From positions 39,078 through 103,077 of the forward strand of contig NZ_JALNYS010000004.1 in NCBI RefSeq assembly GCF_023229695.1: a stretch of 64,000 bases of DNA. The letters are read 5' to 3'. Below, piece after piece: positions 1 through 8,560 of this stretch. The DNA comes from Sulfuricurvum sp. (lineage in GTDB: Bacteria; Campylobacterota; Campylobacteria; Campylobacterales; Sulfurimonadaceae). A program made the position numbers and the translations under genes. The notes below the pieces were generated by a model. The model was not told the origin of the DNA and did not search any database. It saw only the letters and a list, made by a program, of their open reading frames with translations. Positions within the stretch are counted from its first letter, which is position 1; each line of letters opens with the position of its first letter.

Positions 1-3
1 AGA

Positions 4-1539
4 TTAGTGTTTAAGCATTGGCATGGTGCGTAAAAGATCGGCCAATATGGCCCCCTCTTCTTCTTCAAATGCCCGGACGATCACCGGATCAAACGCATGC
101 CCGGACATCTTTCGCACTTCGGCAACCGCTTGTTGAAACGTTTTGCCCGGACGATACGAACGCTCGCTGATCAATCCGACAAACTGCTCCGCAAATCCGA
201 GAATCTGCGCCGGAAGCGGAATTTCATTCCCGAATAGCCCCAAAGGATACCCCTGCCCGTCATACCGTTCATGATGGCATTTAATCAGATCCCCGATCGG
301 ATAGATCTGATTGAGCGGCTCGACAATAATACTGCCGTATAAGGGGTGATTACGAATCGTATCCATCTCCCCTTCCGAGAGTTTCTCCTGTTTTCCCAGC
401 GAAAAACTGACATCGGCAATCATTCCGATATCATGCAGTTTAGCAGCGATTTCAAGATTTTTGATCGACGAAGCGTCCAATTGCAGACTGTGCGCAAGGC
501 ATACCGCAATATTCTCCACCAGATCAGAGTGGTGATTAAAATAAGGAAATTCCAGCTCCATCGCCTCATTCGAATGGATCAGAAACTGCAAAAACTGCTC
601 TGCATGTTTTAAATTATCCTCTTCATGGACAAAAAGGGAGTAGGAGGAGTCGACAAATCCCCCTATCGTATTTAATTGATCCGGCTCCAGCGCTGAAGCG
701 GTTACGATCGTCATCCGGCACCCCGAATGGTGAATGTAAAACTCTTTCGAAACCCCTTGTGAGCTTTTTTTCCCGTAGTGGTACTCTTTTTTATTTTTTT
801 CATCATGAATCAACACCTCGTACGCACGGATCGCTTTCATAATGATGTTGGAGATAAAAAAGAAAAATCGCTCACGGTCATACTGCCAGGACAAAAAGGA
901 GGCCGAGAGCTTCGTGGTTATGTGGGCAATGCGCGACTGGCGCTCCGTGGTCAGCTCGGTTGAGACGAGACTGTAGAGCTTGATCCCGTTTTCACATAGG
1001 ATTTGCATTTGCCGGTAAAGCTCACTGTTGTGCGCGATCACTTTGTCGCGCGTATAGAGCCGCACCACCGAAAATTTGTTTTGTCCGACAAACGTGGTGA
1101 TAAAAAAATTGCCCGATTTTCCGTCTTCGCTATGGGCCTCTTTTTCGTTGATCAAAAGGGGCATACTGACCGCATGTTTGTTGCTCCCGCTGAGATTAAT
1201 CTCAAATACCAATCCGTACATCTCCTGACGGCGGCTGTACATGGCCAGATGTTCACCGTTGGCAGCCTTGCAGATATCCTCGAAAACTTTCTCGATTTCC
1301 GTGCCGTTGGAAGAGCGGCTTAACCGTCCGACCACATCCAGAGCCGTTTGAAGATTTTTGCTGTTTTTTTGGTTTTGACGGTACAGCAATCCGATGATAC
1401 CGACCAAAATCGCGATCACACTTATCCAGAAAAGGATAGTCAGATTCCCGAAGAAAAATCCTGCGTTTTCTGCTACCGCATTGACCTGTTCGGGAATAAC
1501 ATTATTGGCAATATAACGGGTCTCTTCCAAGCTTGCCAT
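4..1539 (-). CDS. Membrane-anchored HD-GYP-like signalling protein, c-di-GMP phosphodiesterase-like
   Basis: 511 aa. One transmembrane segment lies at about residues 34-53, followed by a long middle region that looks GAF-like and a C-terminal HD-GYP domain. Visible motifs are LHDIG (HD at about 369-370), NHPLYG, and HHERYDGQGYP at about 422-432. Family knowledge: HD-GYP domains hydrolyse c-di-GMP. Two positions look off: the usual HDIGK is HDIGM, and the usual ADxFDAL is AEQFVGL, so the domain may be degenerate and act as a sensor. It is the last gene of the Pel-like run, where classical loci carry the c-di-GMP receptor PelD, so a role in c-di-GMP control of the polysaccharide is inferred. 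Start chosen at the ATG preceded by GAGGGG. Confidence 0.8.
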   Translation of the reverse strand: MASLEETRYIANNVIPEQVNAVAENAGFFFGNLTILFWISVIAILVGIIGLLYRQNQKNSKNLQTALDVVGRLSRSSNGTEIEKVFEDICKAANGEHLAMYSRRQEMYGLVFEINLSGSNKHAVSMPLLINEKEAHSEDGKSGNFFITTFVGQNKFSVVRLYTRDKVIAHNSELYRQMQILCENGIKLYSLVSTELTTERQSRIAHITTKLSASFLSWQYDRERFFFFISNIIMKAIRAYEVLIHDEKNKKEYHYGKKSSQGVSKEFYIHHSGCRMTIVTASALEPDQLNTIGGFVDSSYSLFVHEEDNLKHAEQFLQFLIHSNEAMELEFPYFNHHSDLVENIAVCLAHSLQLDASSIKNLEIAAKLHDIGMIADVSFSLGKQEKLSEGEMDTIRNHPLYGSIIVEPLNQIYPIGDLIKCHHERYDGQGYPLGLFGNEIPLPAQILGFAEQFVGLISERSYRPGKTFQQAVAEVRKMSGHAFDPVIVRAFEEEEGAILADLLRTMPMLKH

Positions 1540-1552
1540 CTTCTACCCCTCT

Positions 1553-2587
1553 TTAATATTTTTGATATTTGGAGTAATCCCCGTCGATACGGCTTTTACT
1601 ATCCACAAATTTTGAACGCTCATCCGATCCGTAAAATATTTTTCTCACTTTTTCCTGATCTTTCCGGCTTAGCGTTATTTCGATCAGTGTTTTGGTCGAA
1701 GGCTGTAAAAAATAATCGGGATTTTTCAGCGGTATTTGAATAATCATCCGTCCGATTTCCGGATCAACAACCGGGACAATACGTTCAACCACTCCGCTTC
1801 TTTCCACCGATGGGGTCGTTAAAAAAGAGAGCTTGACTTTTTGACCGACTTTCACAAACTGGTAAAGTCCGGGGGCCAACGCACCGTAAACGACAACATT
1901 CTCGATGTTGATAATTTCGCCCAGCTCATCGTTTGTTCCCAGACGCTGCCCCTCTTCGAGATTGAACTTCGTTAAAAATCCATCCCCCATCGCAATGATA
2001 TTCGTACGGGTCAGCTGATAGCGAAGTTGCGATAGTTCCGCATAATAATCTTGCAAAACCCCTCTATCCTCTTCATATACTTTATTGCGCCCCGCTTCAA
2101 CCAAACGACGCTCATCCTCATTAACCAAAAGGGTGAGATAGCGATCCTCGGCATTGTCAAATTCGATTTTGCTTGCGGCGCCGGCATAATAGAGCTGTGC
2201 GATTTTCTGAAGCTGAAGTTTGGCATTATCCAGTACCGCTTCATGCTCCGCTCCCCCTCCCCCTTTGGTATTGACTCTCATAGAGCGCTGTTTGGAGCGT
2301 ATCTTCTCCTGAATTTTTTCGATCTCAATCAAGATCGGACGCTTGTCATAGGTGGCAATCGTCTCCCCCTTATGGACATTGTCCCCGTTGCGTTTCAACA
2401 CATAGAGGATCTCGCCGTCGATGGGGGCCATGATCTTGCTCTCCTCTGCCGGACGGACAAATCCCTCTATCCTTAAAACCGTCTCTTTATTGACATCCGT
2501 AACCTGACGCTCTTCCGCCGATTTAACACAGCCGGTCAATAAAATTGACAAAAATATTAAACTCCCATACAAATGTTGATATTTCAT
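1553..2587 (-). CDS. HlyD-family periplasmic adaptor lipoprotein
   Basis: 344 aa with an N-terminal lipoprotein signal (LLTGC, acylated Cys at about residue 20). An early lipoyl/barrel-sandwich half (APIDGEILY), a central helical hairpin rich in charged residues and a second beta half are typical of membrane-fusion proteins and of the Alg44 periplasmic domain. Its start overlaps the flippase-like gene by 4 bp (ATGA). In this operon the likely partner is the TolC-like protein at 15943-17409. Adaptor plus outer-membrane channel would give a periplasmic conduit in place of PelB/PelC; that pairing is inference from context. Confidence 0.75.
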   Translation of the reverse strand: MKYQHLYGSLIFLSILLTGCVKSAEERQVTDVNKETVLRIEGFVRPAEESKIMAPIDGEILYVLKRNGDNVHKGETIATYDKRPILIEIEKIQEKIRSKQRSMRVNTKGGGGAEHEAVLDNAKLQLQKIAQLYYAGAASKIEFDNAEDRYLTLLVNEDERRLVEAGRNKVYEEDRGVLQDYYAELSQLRYQLTRTNIIAMGDGFLTKFNLEEGQRLGTNDELGEIINIENVVVYGALAPGLYQFVKVGQKVKLSFLTTPSVERSGVVERIVPVVDPEIGRMIIQIPLKNPDYFLQPSTKTLIEITLSRKDQEKVRKIFYGSDERSKFVDSKSRIDGDYSKYQKY

Positions 2588-3573
2588 CCGCTTTCACCTT
2601 CCCTTTTTGTAGTGAGTTTGACCATTCCGGAAACCGAAATATTTTTAGAAAAAAGAATGACTAACGATAATAATATCGGAACCATGTTTAACAACAAATG
2701 ATACAAGACGGCAATGGCAAACGCACTCTCTTTGGAAATCCCGTACCACCCCGCCGCCATAACGATTCCGGCATGAAACGTCCCCGTTCCGCCCGGCAAA
2801 AGCGGTACCGCCATCGCCAGCGAACCGACCAGATAGATGATAAAAAGTGCCTTCCATTCCAGTACAAATCCCCCGATCTGGGTTAAAAAGAAAACCATGG
2901 TCAGAAAATAGGTCCCCCGTAAAAAGATCGTGTAGAGCACAACAATCACAATCCGCTCATTCTCTAGCTCTCGTTGAATCACTCGGATGATTTTCAACCC
3001 GTATACCCGAATCACCCGCACCGGTATTTTGGAAGCTCCCCATTTAATAAAATGGCCGTTTCCATTTTTCAACAGGTAAATCGCCCCGATCATCACCACA
3101 ATTACCAGTACCGAAAGATCTTTCATCATTTGAGAGTCGGCAACCAGCCAGGCAGACAACAAGACCATTAATGCAACAACAAAAAGATCAGCGCCCCGCT
3201 CCAGCACAATGACTCCGACCCCCCGATTGATCGGGTAGTTGTAAAAATTGCGCAAATAGATAACACGGGAAACCTCTCCCAGCTTGGCAGGGAGGATGAC
3301 ATTGATAAATCCACCGATAATAATCGCTTCGACCGATGCCATCCAGCTGCACTGATACCGTGAGAGATAACTCCACCGCACGGCCTGAACCGCATCGTTC
3401 CAGACGATCAACACGGCCCCTGCCGCGATCATCGCCGGGCTGTAGCTTCGCAAACCGGCTTCAAACGCCTTCCAGTCGATTCCCGATACCAGATAACGGA
3501 CGATCGCAATCGCAATAATAATTTTTATCGCAAGAAAAATCCACTGTTTCACCCGCTTAGAGAAAACATTCAA
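2584..3573 (-). CDS. Lysylphosphatidylglycerol-synthase-type flippase-domain membrane protein
   Basis: 329 aa, highly hydrophobic, with roughly eight predicted membrane segments. Recognisable family signatures are PAKLGEVSRVIYLR in the first third and LPGGTGTFHAG near residue 260, characteristic of the LPG_synthase_TM (UPF0104) family. Members without a catalytic domain are common next to glycosyltransferases and deacetylases and are thought to move lipid-linked intermediates; the substrate here is unknown. It overlaps both neighbours by 4 bp, indicating translational coupling. Confidence 0.75.
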   Translation of the reverse strand: MNVFSKRVKQWIFLAIKIIIAIAIVRYLVSGIDWKAFEAGLRSYSPAMIAAGAVLIVWNDAVQAVRWSYLSRYQCSWMASVEAIIIGGFINVILPAKLGEVSRVIYLRNFYNYPINRGVGVIVLERGADLFVVALMVLLSAWLVADSQMMKDLSVLVIVVMIGAIYLLKNGNGHFIKWGASKIPVRVIRVYGLKIIRVIQRELENERIVIVVLYTIFLRGTYFLTMVFFLTQIGGFVLEWKALFIIYLVGSLAMAVPLLPGGTGTFHAGIVMAAGWYGISKESAFAIAVLYHLLLNMVPILLSLVILFSKNISVSGMVKLTTKREGESG

Positions 3574-4304
3574 ATTGATTTCCTTACCGTCGACGCTAGG
3601 GTCACCGAATCTTTGGAGAGATGCTCTACCGTCTTTAAAATAGACCCGAATCGGGTCAAATAAAAGGCAAGGACGGACAAAGGGATCTCTTTTCGGTAAC
3701 TGTTAAGGGTCTCTTTGATACTCATCGAATCAAAAGGGTGAAGATAGATAACCTTATGCTCATGCGGATCAATTTTCTTCCCTAAAATGTTAATCCATTT
3801 TGTCCCTGCCGGGAACCGTCCGTAAATGGTCGATACCGGAATCTGGGGGAGCAGGCCGTACTCATATTGGCGCTCTTTATACCTCCCGGCTAAAGAGGTG
3901 TTAACGGAGCTTGAATCGTACAGAAACCCAAGCTCCGTCAGTACCTCTTCGGTCCATTGATTTTTCCGAAACTGCGGTGTTCGAAATCCGATGATCTCGT
4001 TTCCGGTAGCCTCTTCCAAAACCCCTTTGGATCGAACAATCTCATTGAGAAGCTCCTCTTTGGTCAAAAGATCGTATCGCAGATTATGGTTGAACCCGTG
4101 AGAGGCGATCTCATGGCCGGCATTTGCGATCATCTTTAAAAACGGTTTGGTTGATTCAACCGTTTCACCAGAGACAAAAAACGTCGCTTTGGCCCCCGCT
4201 TTTTCGAAACACTCCAGAAGCGGTATCGTCATTTTCTCAATCGCACGCCACGATTTGATCCGCCCCCCCCAATCAAACTCATAATCCACCGTTAAACTCG
4301 TCAT
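3570..4304 (-). CDS. NodB-type polysaccharide deacetylase
   Basis: 244 aa from the ATG that overlaps the upstream stop as ATGA. A longer reading to 4343 is open but would overlap the upstream gene by over 40 bp. Features of carbohydrate esterase 4 enzymes: N-terminal LTVDYEFDW in place of TFDDG, TFFVSGETVE, the HGFNH metal-binding HxxxH, and FRTPQFR. It probably removes N-acetyl groups from the polymer in the periplasm, the job of the C-terminal domain of PelA in Pseudomonas. No signal peptide is evident, so location is uncertain. Codons 9-12 contain an uninterrupted run of eight G (4263-4270 on the complementary strand), a possible slippage site. Confidence 0.8.
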   Translation of the reverse strand: MTSLTVDYEFDWGGRIKSWRAIEKMTIPLLECFEKAGAKATFFVSGETVESTKPFLKMIANAGHEIASHGFNHNLRYDLLTKEELLNEIVRSKGVLEEATGNEIIGFRTPQFRKNQWTEEVLTELGFLYDSSSVNTSLAGRYKERQYEYGLLPQIPVSTIYGRFPAGTKWINILGKKIDPHEHKVIYLHPFDSMSIKETLNSYRKEIPLSVLAFYLTRFGSILKTVEHLSKDSVTLASTVRKSI

Positions 4305-5227
4305 TTGCAATCCCTTACCCGCATACGCGGCCGCATATTCCACATCTCTCTGCGGACGGTGCTGATTTGATCCGATAACAGGGCAAAAACAAACAGCATC
4401 ACCGTAGCGATAAAAAGGGTCAGCGTCGTATCGGTCATATTGAAATCGATTAGATTGGATAAAAATGAGCCCGTCGTCAAAAGTCCGAAGAAAAAGACCA
4501 TCGGAAGGATCACCCGCATCGGTTTAAATATCATCCCCATTTGCAATACCTTCAATATCGCCCGAAACCCCGCATTCATATTGACCATACTTTTCCCTTC
4601 GGTGCGGGCTTGAATATTGATTGGGATGTAGGCAATCGGTTTTTGATCCGAAAGATAGGCCAGTGTCTGCGATGTGGTGAAACTGAAACGGTCCGAACAC
4701 ACATGAAAAAAGCGCATCGTTTCAAAACGGTTAAAGACCCTAAACCCCGAATTAAGATCTTTAATATCGTACTGAAACAAAAATTTTGCCAAAAAATGCA
4801 ACACAATTTTTCCAAGAACCCGCTTCGCTTTGGTCTGGGTGATTCCACGCGCACCTACCACCATCATCCCCGGTTCAAATGCATCCAGTAAGGCCGGAAT
4901 ATCCTCAGCCAAATGCTGCCCGTCCGAATCCATAATGATCACGGTATCGTGTTGTGCGCCACAAATACCCGTTTTAAGCGCCGCACCGTAACCCCGATTA
5001 ATTTTGTGTTCAACCAAGGAAATAAAATCGATACTGCGTAAAATTTCACCGCTTTTATCTTTGGAAGCATCATTGACACATACGATTTCATACTTTTCTG
5101 CAAATCCATGGCTGTCCAAATCTTGTTTAAGATTTTCCAACACCGACCGGATCATTTTCTCTTCATTGTAAACCGGTATGACAATGGTAAACATCCTATC
5201 CGTTTGTTCTTCGCATCCGGCTTCCAT
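4301..5227 (-). CDS. Family 2 glycosyltransferase with C-terminal membrane helices
   Basis: 308 aa. GT-A fold motifs are seen: TIVIPVYNEE near residue 14, VNDASKD, and the DxD-type IMDSDGQH. Two membrane helices close the protein (about 240-290), as in DPM1/GtrB-type enzymes that charge polyprenyl phosphate or extend a lipid-linked glycan. ATG at 5227 overlaps the previous stop by one base. An internal ATG at MFTIVIPVY is an alternative start 11 codons on. Acceptor and donor cannot be read from the sequence. Confidence 0.85.
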   Translation of the reverse strand: MEAGCEEQTDRMFTIVIPVYNEEKMIRSVLENLKQDLDSHGFAEKYEIVCVNDASKDKSGEILRSIDFISLVEHKINRGYGAALKTGICGAQHDTVIIMDSDGQHLAEDIPALLDAFEPGMMVVGARGITQTKAKRVLGKIVLHFLAKFLFQYDIKDLNSGFRVFNRFETMRFFHVCSDRFSFTTSQTLAYLSDQKPIAYIPINIQARTEGKSMVNMNAGFRAILKVLQMGMIFKPMRVILPMVFFFGLLTTGSFLSNLIDFNMTDTTLTLFIATVMLFVFALLSDQISTVRREMWNMRPRMRVRDCK

Positions 5228-6483
5228 TATAATCTCCCGCTGATTTTGGATTTATCCAGTAACCCCTTAATATCGTATATGATCGTATCCTCGGGAGAGG
5301 GATACGGCAATGTCAAAAATTGCTTATGCCCCACCGCCAATACAATGGCATCGTACTGGTCCAATTCAGGTTGATCCGACAATAAGCTCAGCCCGTACTC
5401 ATGGGCCACCTCCTTCGCATCGGCCCACGGATCATAGATATCGATTCGACACCCGTAGTCTTTCAATTCATCAATCACATCGATGACACGAGAATTACGG
5501 ATATCGGGACAATTCTCTTTAAAGGTCATCCCTAGAATCAAAACAGAGGAGTGTTCGATCCGAATCCCTTTTTTAATCATTAACTTAATAATTTTTTTCC
5601 CGACGATCAGCCCCATATTGTCGTTAATCCGTCTTCCGGCCAGGATCACTTCCGGATAATACCCGAGACTTTCGGCTTTATGGGTAAGATAATAGGGATC
5701 AACGCCGATACAATGTCCTCCGACCAGACCCGGCTTGAATTTCATAAAATTCCATTTGGTACCGGCCGCTTCAAGGACATCGTGCGTATCAATCCCCATC
5801 CGGTCAAAAATCAACGCCAACTCATTGATATAGGCGATATTGATATCGCGTTGGCTGTTTTCGATCACTTTCGCCGCTTCGGCCACTTTAATCGAGCTGG
5901 CTTTAAACGTCCCCGCTTCGATGATGCTTCGGTAAAGTTCATCCACTCTATCGGCGATCTCCGGGGTACTCCCCGATGTCACTTTTAAAATCTTCGTCAC
6001 CGTATGCTCTTTATCTCCGGGATTGATCCGCTCCGGACTGTAGCCGCAGAAAAAATCTTCGTTAAACGTCAATCCGCTCCCCTCTTCCAAAAGCGGGACG
6101 CAATCCTCTTCCGTACAGCCCGGGTAAACGGTACTTTCATAAATAACGATATCCCCTTTTCCCAAAACCTTTCCGACCGTTCGACTTGCCGAAAACACCG
6201 GCTTAAGATCAGGATTTTTATATTTATCAATCGGTGTCGGTACCGTCACGATATAGATCGTACAGTCGCGAATCTCCTCAAGATCGGTCGTATACGACAA
6301 GAATTCCGAAGCTTTAAGTTTCTCACTCTCCACTTCAAGGGTGCGGTCATATCCCGAAACCAACTCTTCAATCCGGTGTTGATTAATATCAAAACCGACT
6401 GTCGGATATTTTTTTCCAAATTCAACGGCCAACGGCAATCCAACATACCCAAGTCCGACAATCGCTATTTTTATATTTTCCAT
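5227..6483 (-). CDS. UDP-N-acetylhexosamine 6-dehydrogenase (WbpO/TviB family)
   Basis: 418 aa, full length for the UDP-glucose/GDP-mannose dehydrogenase superfamily. N-terminal Rossmann motif AIVGLGYVGLPLA, central helix, and the catalytic cysteine motif GGHCIGVDPYYL. The overall sequence resembles the WbpO/TviB/VipA branch, which oxidises UDP-GlcNAc or UDP-GalNAc to the uronic acid with NAD+. Next to the TviC/WbpP-like epimerase it would supply UDP-GalNAcA or UDP-GlcNAcA. Classical Pel contains GalNAc/GlcNAc but no uronic acid, so this gene suggests an acidic variant. Confidence 0.9.
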   Translation of the reverse strand: MENIKIAIVGLGYVGLPLAVEFGKKYPTVGFDINQHRIEELVSGYDRTLEVESEKLKASEFLSYTTDLEEIRDCTIYIVTVPTPIDKYKNPDLKPVFSASRTVGKVLGKGDIVIYESTVYPGCTEEDCVPLLEEGSGLTFNEDFFCGYSPERINPGDKEHTVTKILKVTSGSTPEIADRVDELYRSIIEAGTFKASSIKVAEAAKVIENSQRDINIAYINELALIFDRMGIDTHDVLEAAGTKWNFMKFKPGLVGGHCIGVDPYYLTHKAESLGYYPEVILAGRRINDNMGLIVGKKIIKLMIKKGIRIEHSSVLILGMTFKENCPDIRNSRVIDVIDELKDYGCRIDIYDPWADAKEVAHEYGLSLLSDQPELDQYDAIVLAVGHKQFLTLPYPSPEDTIIYDIKGLLDKSKISGRL

Positions 6484-6555
6484 ATTTACTAATCTCCCTC
6501 ACGGATAAATTTCATCTCTATTGCGCCCAAGCAACGATTTTCGTTTTATGCTTCC

Positions 6556-7587
6556 CTATGAATATTTCAAATTGTGGATATACCACGAAATGGACTCTTC
6601 CAGCCCTTTTGAAATATCGTGTGTCGGCTCATACCCAATCATATCTCTCATTTTATCGATATTTGCATTGGAATGCCGAATGTCACCTGCTCTGAAATCT
6701 CGAAATATCGGCTCTTTTTTCACAAAATTTTCCAGATTTGTCAGGAGCCCTTCGACAATAGCACCATAAAGTTCATTCAAGGTATTTCTCCCCCCTACCG
6801 CCGTATTAAAAGCCTCACCAAAAACTTTTTCATTAGTGGTCGTCCCCGCCAAAATGTTTGCCTGCACTACATTTTGTATGTAAGTAAAATCTCTGCTGGT
6901 CTCACCGTCGCCGTTGATGTAAACACTCTCCCCCTTCAAAAGGGCACTGACCCATGTCGGTATAACCGCCGCATACGCTCCATGGGGATCTTGCCGTTTT
7001 CCAAACACGTTAAAATAGCGAAGTCCGACGGTTTCAATTCCGTAGCATTTGCGAAATACTCCGGCATACAGCTCATTGACGTATTTGGTAACCGCGTAAG
7101 GAGAAAGGAGATTTCCCGTTCGCGACTCCACCTTCGGGAGTTCTTCCGAATCGCCGTATACGGAGGAAGAAGAGGCATATACGAACCGTTTAACCCCATT
7201 CTCTTTTGCTGCGGTCAGGATATTTAAAAACCCGGTGACATTCGAATCGTTTGAGACAACCGGATTGTCAATCGACCTCGGAACCGACCCCAGTGCGGCT
7301 TGATGCAGTACGATATCCACCCCTTGCGTCACGCGCATACACGTTTCAAAATCGCGTATATCCCCTTCCATAAAAGAAAAATTACCCCACGCGTCCGGCG
7401 TTACACACGCTTGGATATCATCCAGATTGTGCTGATAACCGGTCGAAAAATTATCCAACCCTACCACTTTTTGATTGTGAGACAATAAGGTTTCCACAAG
7501 ATTAGACCCTATAAAACCGGCACACCCGCTCACCAGCCATGTTTTTTGCTTCTCGTCCAACTCATTTAAGATTTTGGTATACTGCAT
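6556..7587 (-). CDS. UDP-GlcNAc 4-epimerase (WbpP/TviC/PelX-like)
   Basis: 343 aa extended SDR. GCAGFIGSN nucleotide-binding motif, SSSSVYGDS, and the catalytic YAVTK. It matches the UDP-GlcNAc/UDP-GalNAc epimerase branch (WbpP, TviC), which includes PelX, found in some pel loci to make UDP-GalNAc. Start at 7587 is supported by AAAGGA 7 nt upstream; an open extension to 7671 would run into the preceding gene. It supplies the GalNAc precursor for PelF and the substrate for the adjacent dehydrogenase. Confidence 0.9.
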   Translation of the reverse strand: MQYTKILNELDEKQKTWLVSGCAGFIGSNLVETLLSHNQKVVGLDNFSTGYQHNLDDIQACVTPDAWGNFSFMEGDIRDFETCMRVTQGVDIVLHQAALGSVPRSIDNPVVSNDSNVTGFLNILTAAKENGVKRFVYASSSSVYGDSEELPKVESRTGNLLSPYAVTKYVNELYAGVFRKCYGIETVGLRYFNVFGKRQDPHGAYAAVIPTWVSALLKGESVYINGDGETSRDFTYIQNVVQANILAGTTTNEKVFGEAFNTAVGGRNTLNELYGAIVEGLLTNLENFVKKEPIFRDFRAGDIRHSNANIDKMRDMIGYEPTHDISKGLEESISWYIHNLKYS

Positions 7588-7598
7588 CTTCGTATCCT

Positions 7599-8489
7599 TT
7601 ATGCGTCCGCTAAATAGCGGCGTAGTTTCGGCCCGACAAAATCGGCCACCGGCTTGGGGAGTCTCTTCCATACCGCCGCCGCCGTGGAATATTTGGAATA
7701 GATATCCTCGCTCTGCGGCCGATAATCACACAACCCTACCGGCCTTGCCCCCATCCTTTGCTTAAACAGATAGGTCCCCCCGTGTTTGGTATAGGGGCTT
7801 CTTCCGAAGTCAAATATTTTCTGCCCGCGCTCTATGGCGTGATAAATCGCATCCCGATACATCAGCTGATTGGCAAACAGTTTGGAAAATTTGGGGTTGG
7901 ATCCCCCGTAAGGGTTCCATGTAATCGCGCTGTCATTTGTCATGATCATCCCCGAAGCGGGTTCGTCTGCGACATAGGTAACAATCACCTCCAGCTCAAT
8001 ATATTTTACCAGAGTATCCAGTAAAGCGCGGCTAAAGGGGGGAGTGCCGTGCCGATACATTGTCATGGTATAGAGCTTATAAAAATCGTCCAGCAACTTT
8101 TTTTCATTCCCGATTGCCGTCCTCAATCCCGCACGTTCGGCTTGCCGGACCTGATTTCTCGCCGTTGCATTAAAGTTTTTCATGATCGGTTCTTTCTCAC
8201 CGCTCGATATATCCAGACGCATCGTCACCGGTTCAGACTCGGCAAACTCTTTTTTATCCGGATCAATCGTCCGGATCGTATAGCTCTTCCCCTCCACAAA
8301 ACTCAAAAGGTCAAAACATGCGTGTGCATTTCGATCGGTATAGGTGAGCCCCGGCACATAACTGTACGTTTTTTTCCCGCTCAACGAAGGGACGATGTAA
8401 AATTTTCCCTCTTTTTTGTATCGATAAAACTCAGCAAACGCATCTCCCCACCGTTCTACAAAATTGGCGGTAAATACACTCTCATACAT
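7599..8489 (-). CDS. FemAB/GNAT-like peptidyl- or acyl-transferase, paralogue 1
   Basis: 296 aa. Resembles the FemAB-related (GNAT_6/BioF2-like) proteins found in exosortase-type polysaccharide loci: MRLDISSGEKE, RQAERAGL, a mid-protein YGG segment and FDFGRSPYTKHGGTYLFK. Family members transfer an acyl or aminoacyl group. The true substrate is unknown, and modification of an amino sugar in the exopolysaccharide is an inference. It is clearly a paralogue of the next gene upstream (same length, same C-terminal KLRRYLAD), separated by 71 bp. Confidence 0.7.
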   Translation of the reverse strand: MYESVFTANFVERWGDAFAEFYRYKKEGKFYIVPSLSGKKTYSYVPGLTYTDRNAHACFDLLSFVEGKSYTIRTIDPDKKEFAESEPVTMRLDISSGEKEPIMKNFNATARNQVRQAERAGLRTAIGNEKKLLDDFYKLYTMTMYRHGTPPFSRALLDTLVKYIELEVIVTYVADEPASGMIMTNDSAITWNPYGGSNPKFSKLFANQLMYRDAIYHAIERGQKIFDFGRSPYTKHGGTYLFKQRMGARPVGLCDYRPQSEDIYSKYSTAAAVWKRLPKPVADFVGPKLRRYLADA

Positions 8490-8560
8490 CCTTCACCCCT
8501 TTTTTCATCTACTCCCCCTTTCATCCGTAAATATTGCTTCACTTTTCCCTTTCGGACACA

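Noticed and set aside
778..1323. Plus-strand ORFs inside the HD-GYP gene and similar antisense frames throughout
   Set aside because: They lie opposite strongly conserved coding regions, lack ribosome-binding sites and show no family motifs.
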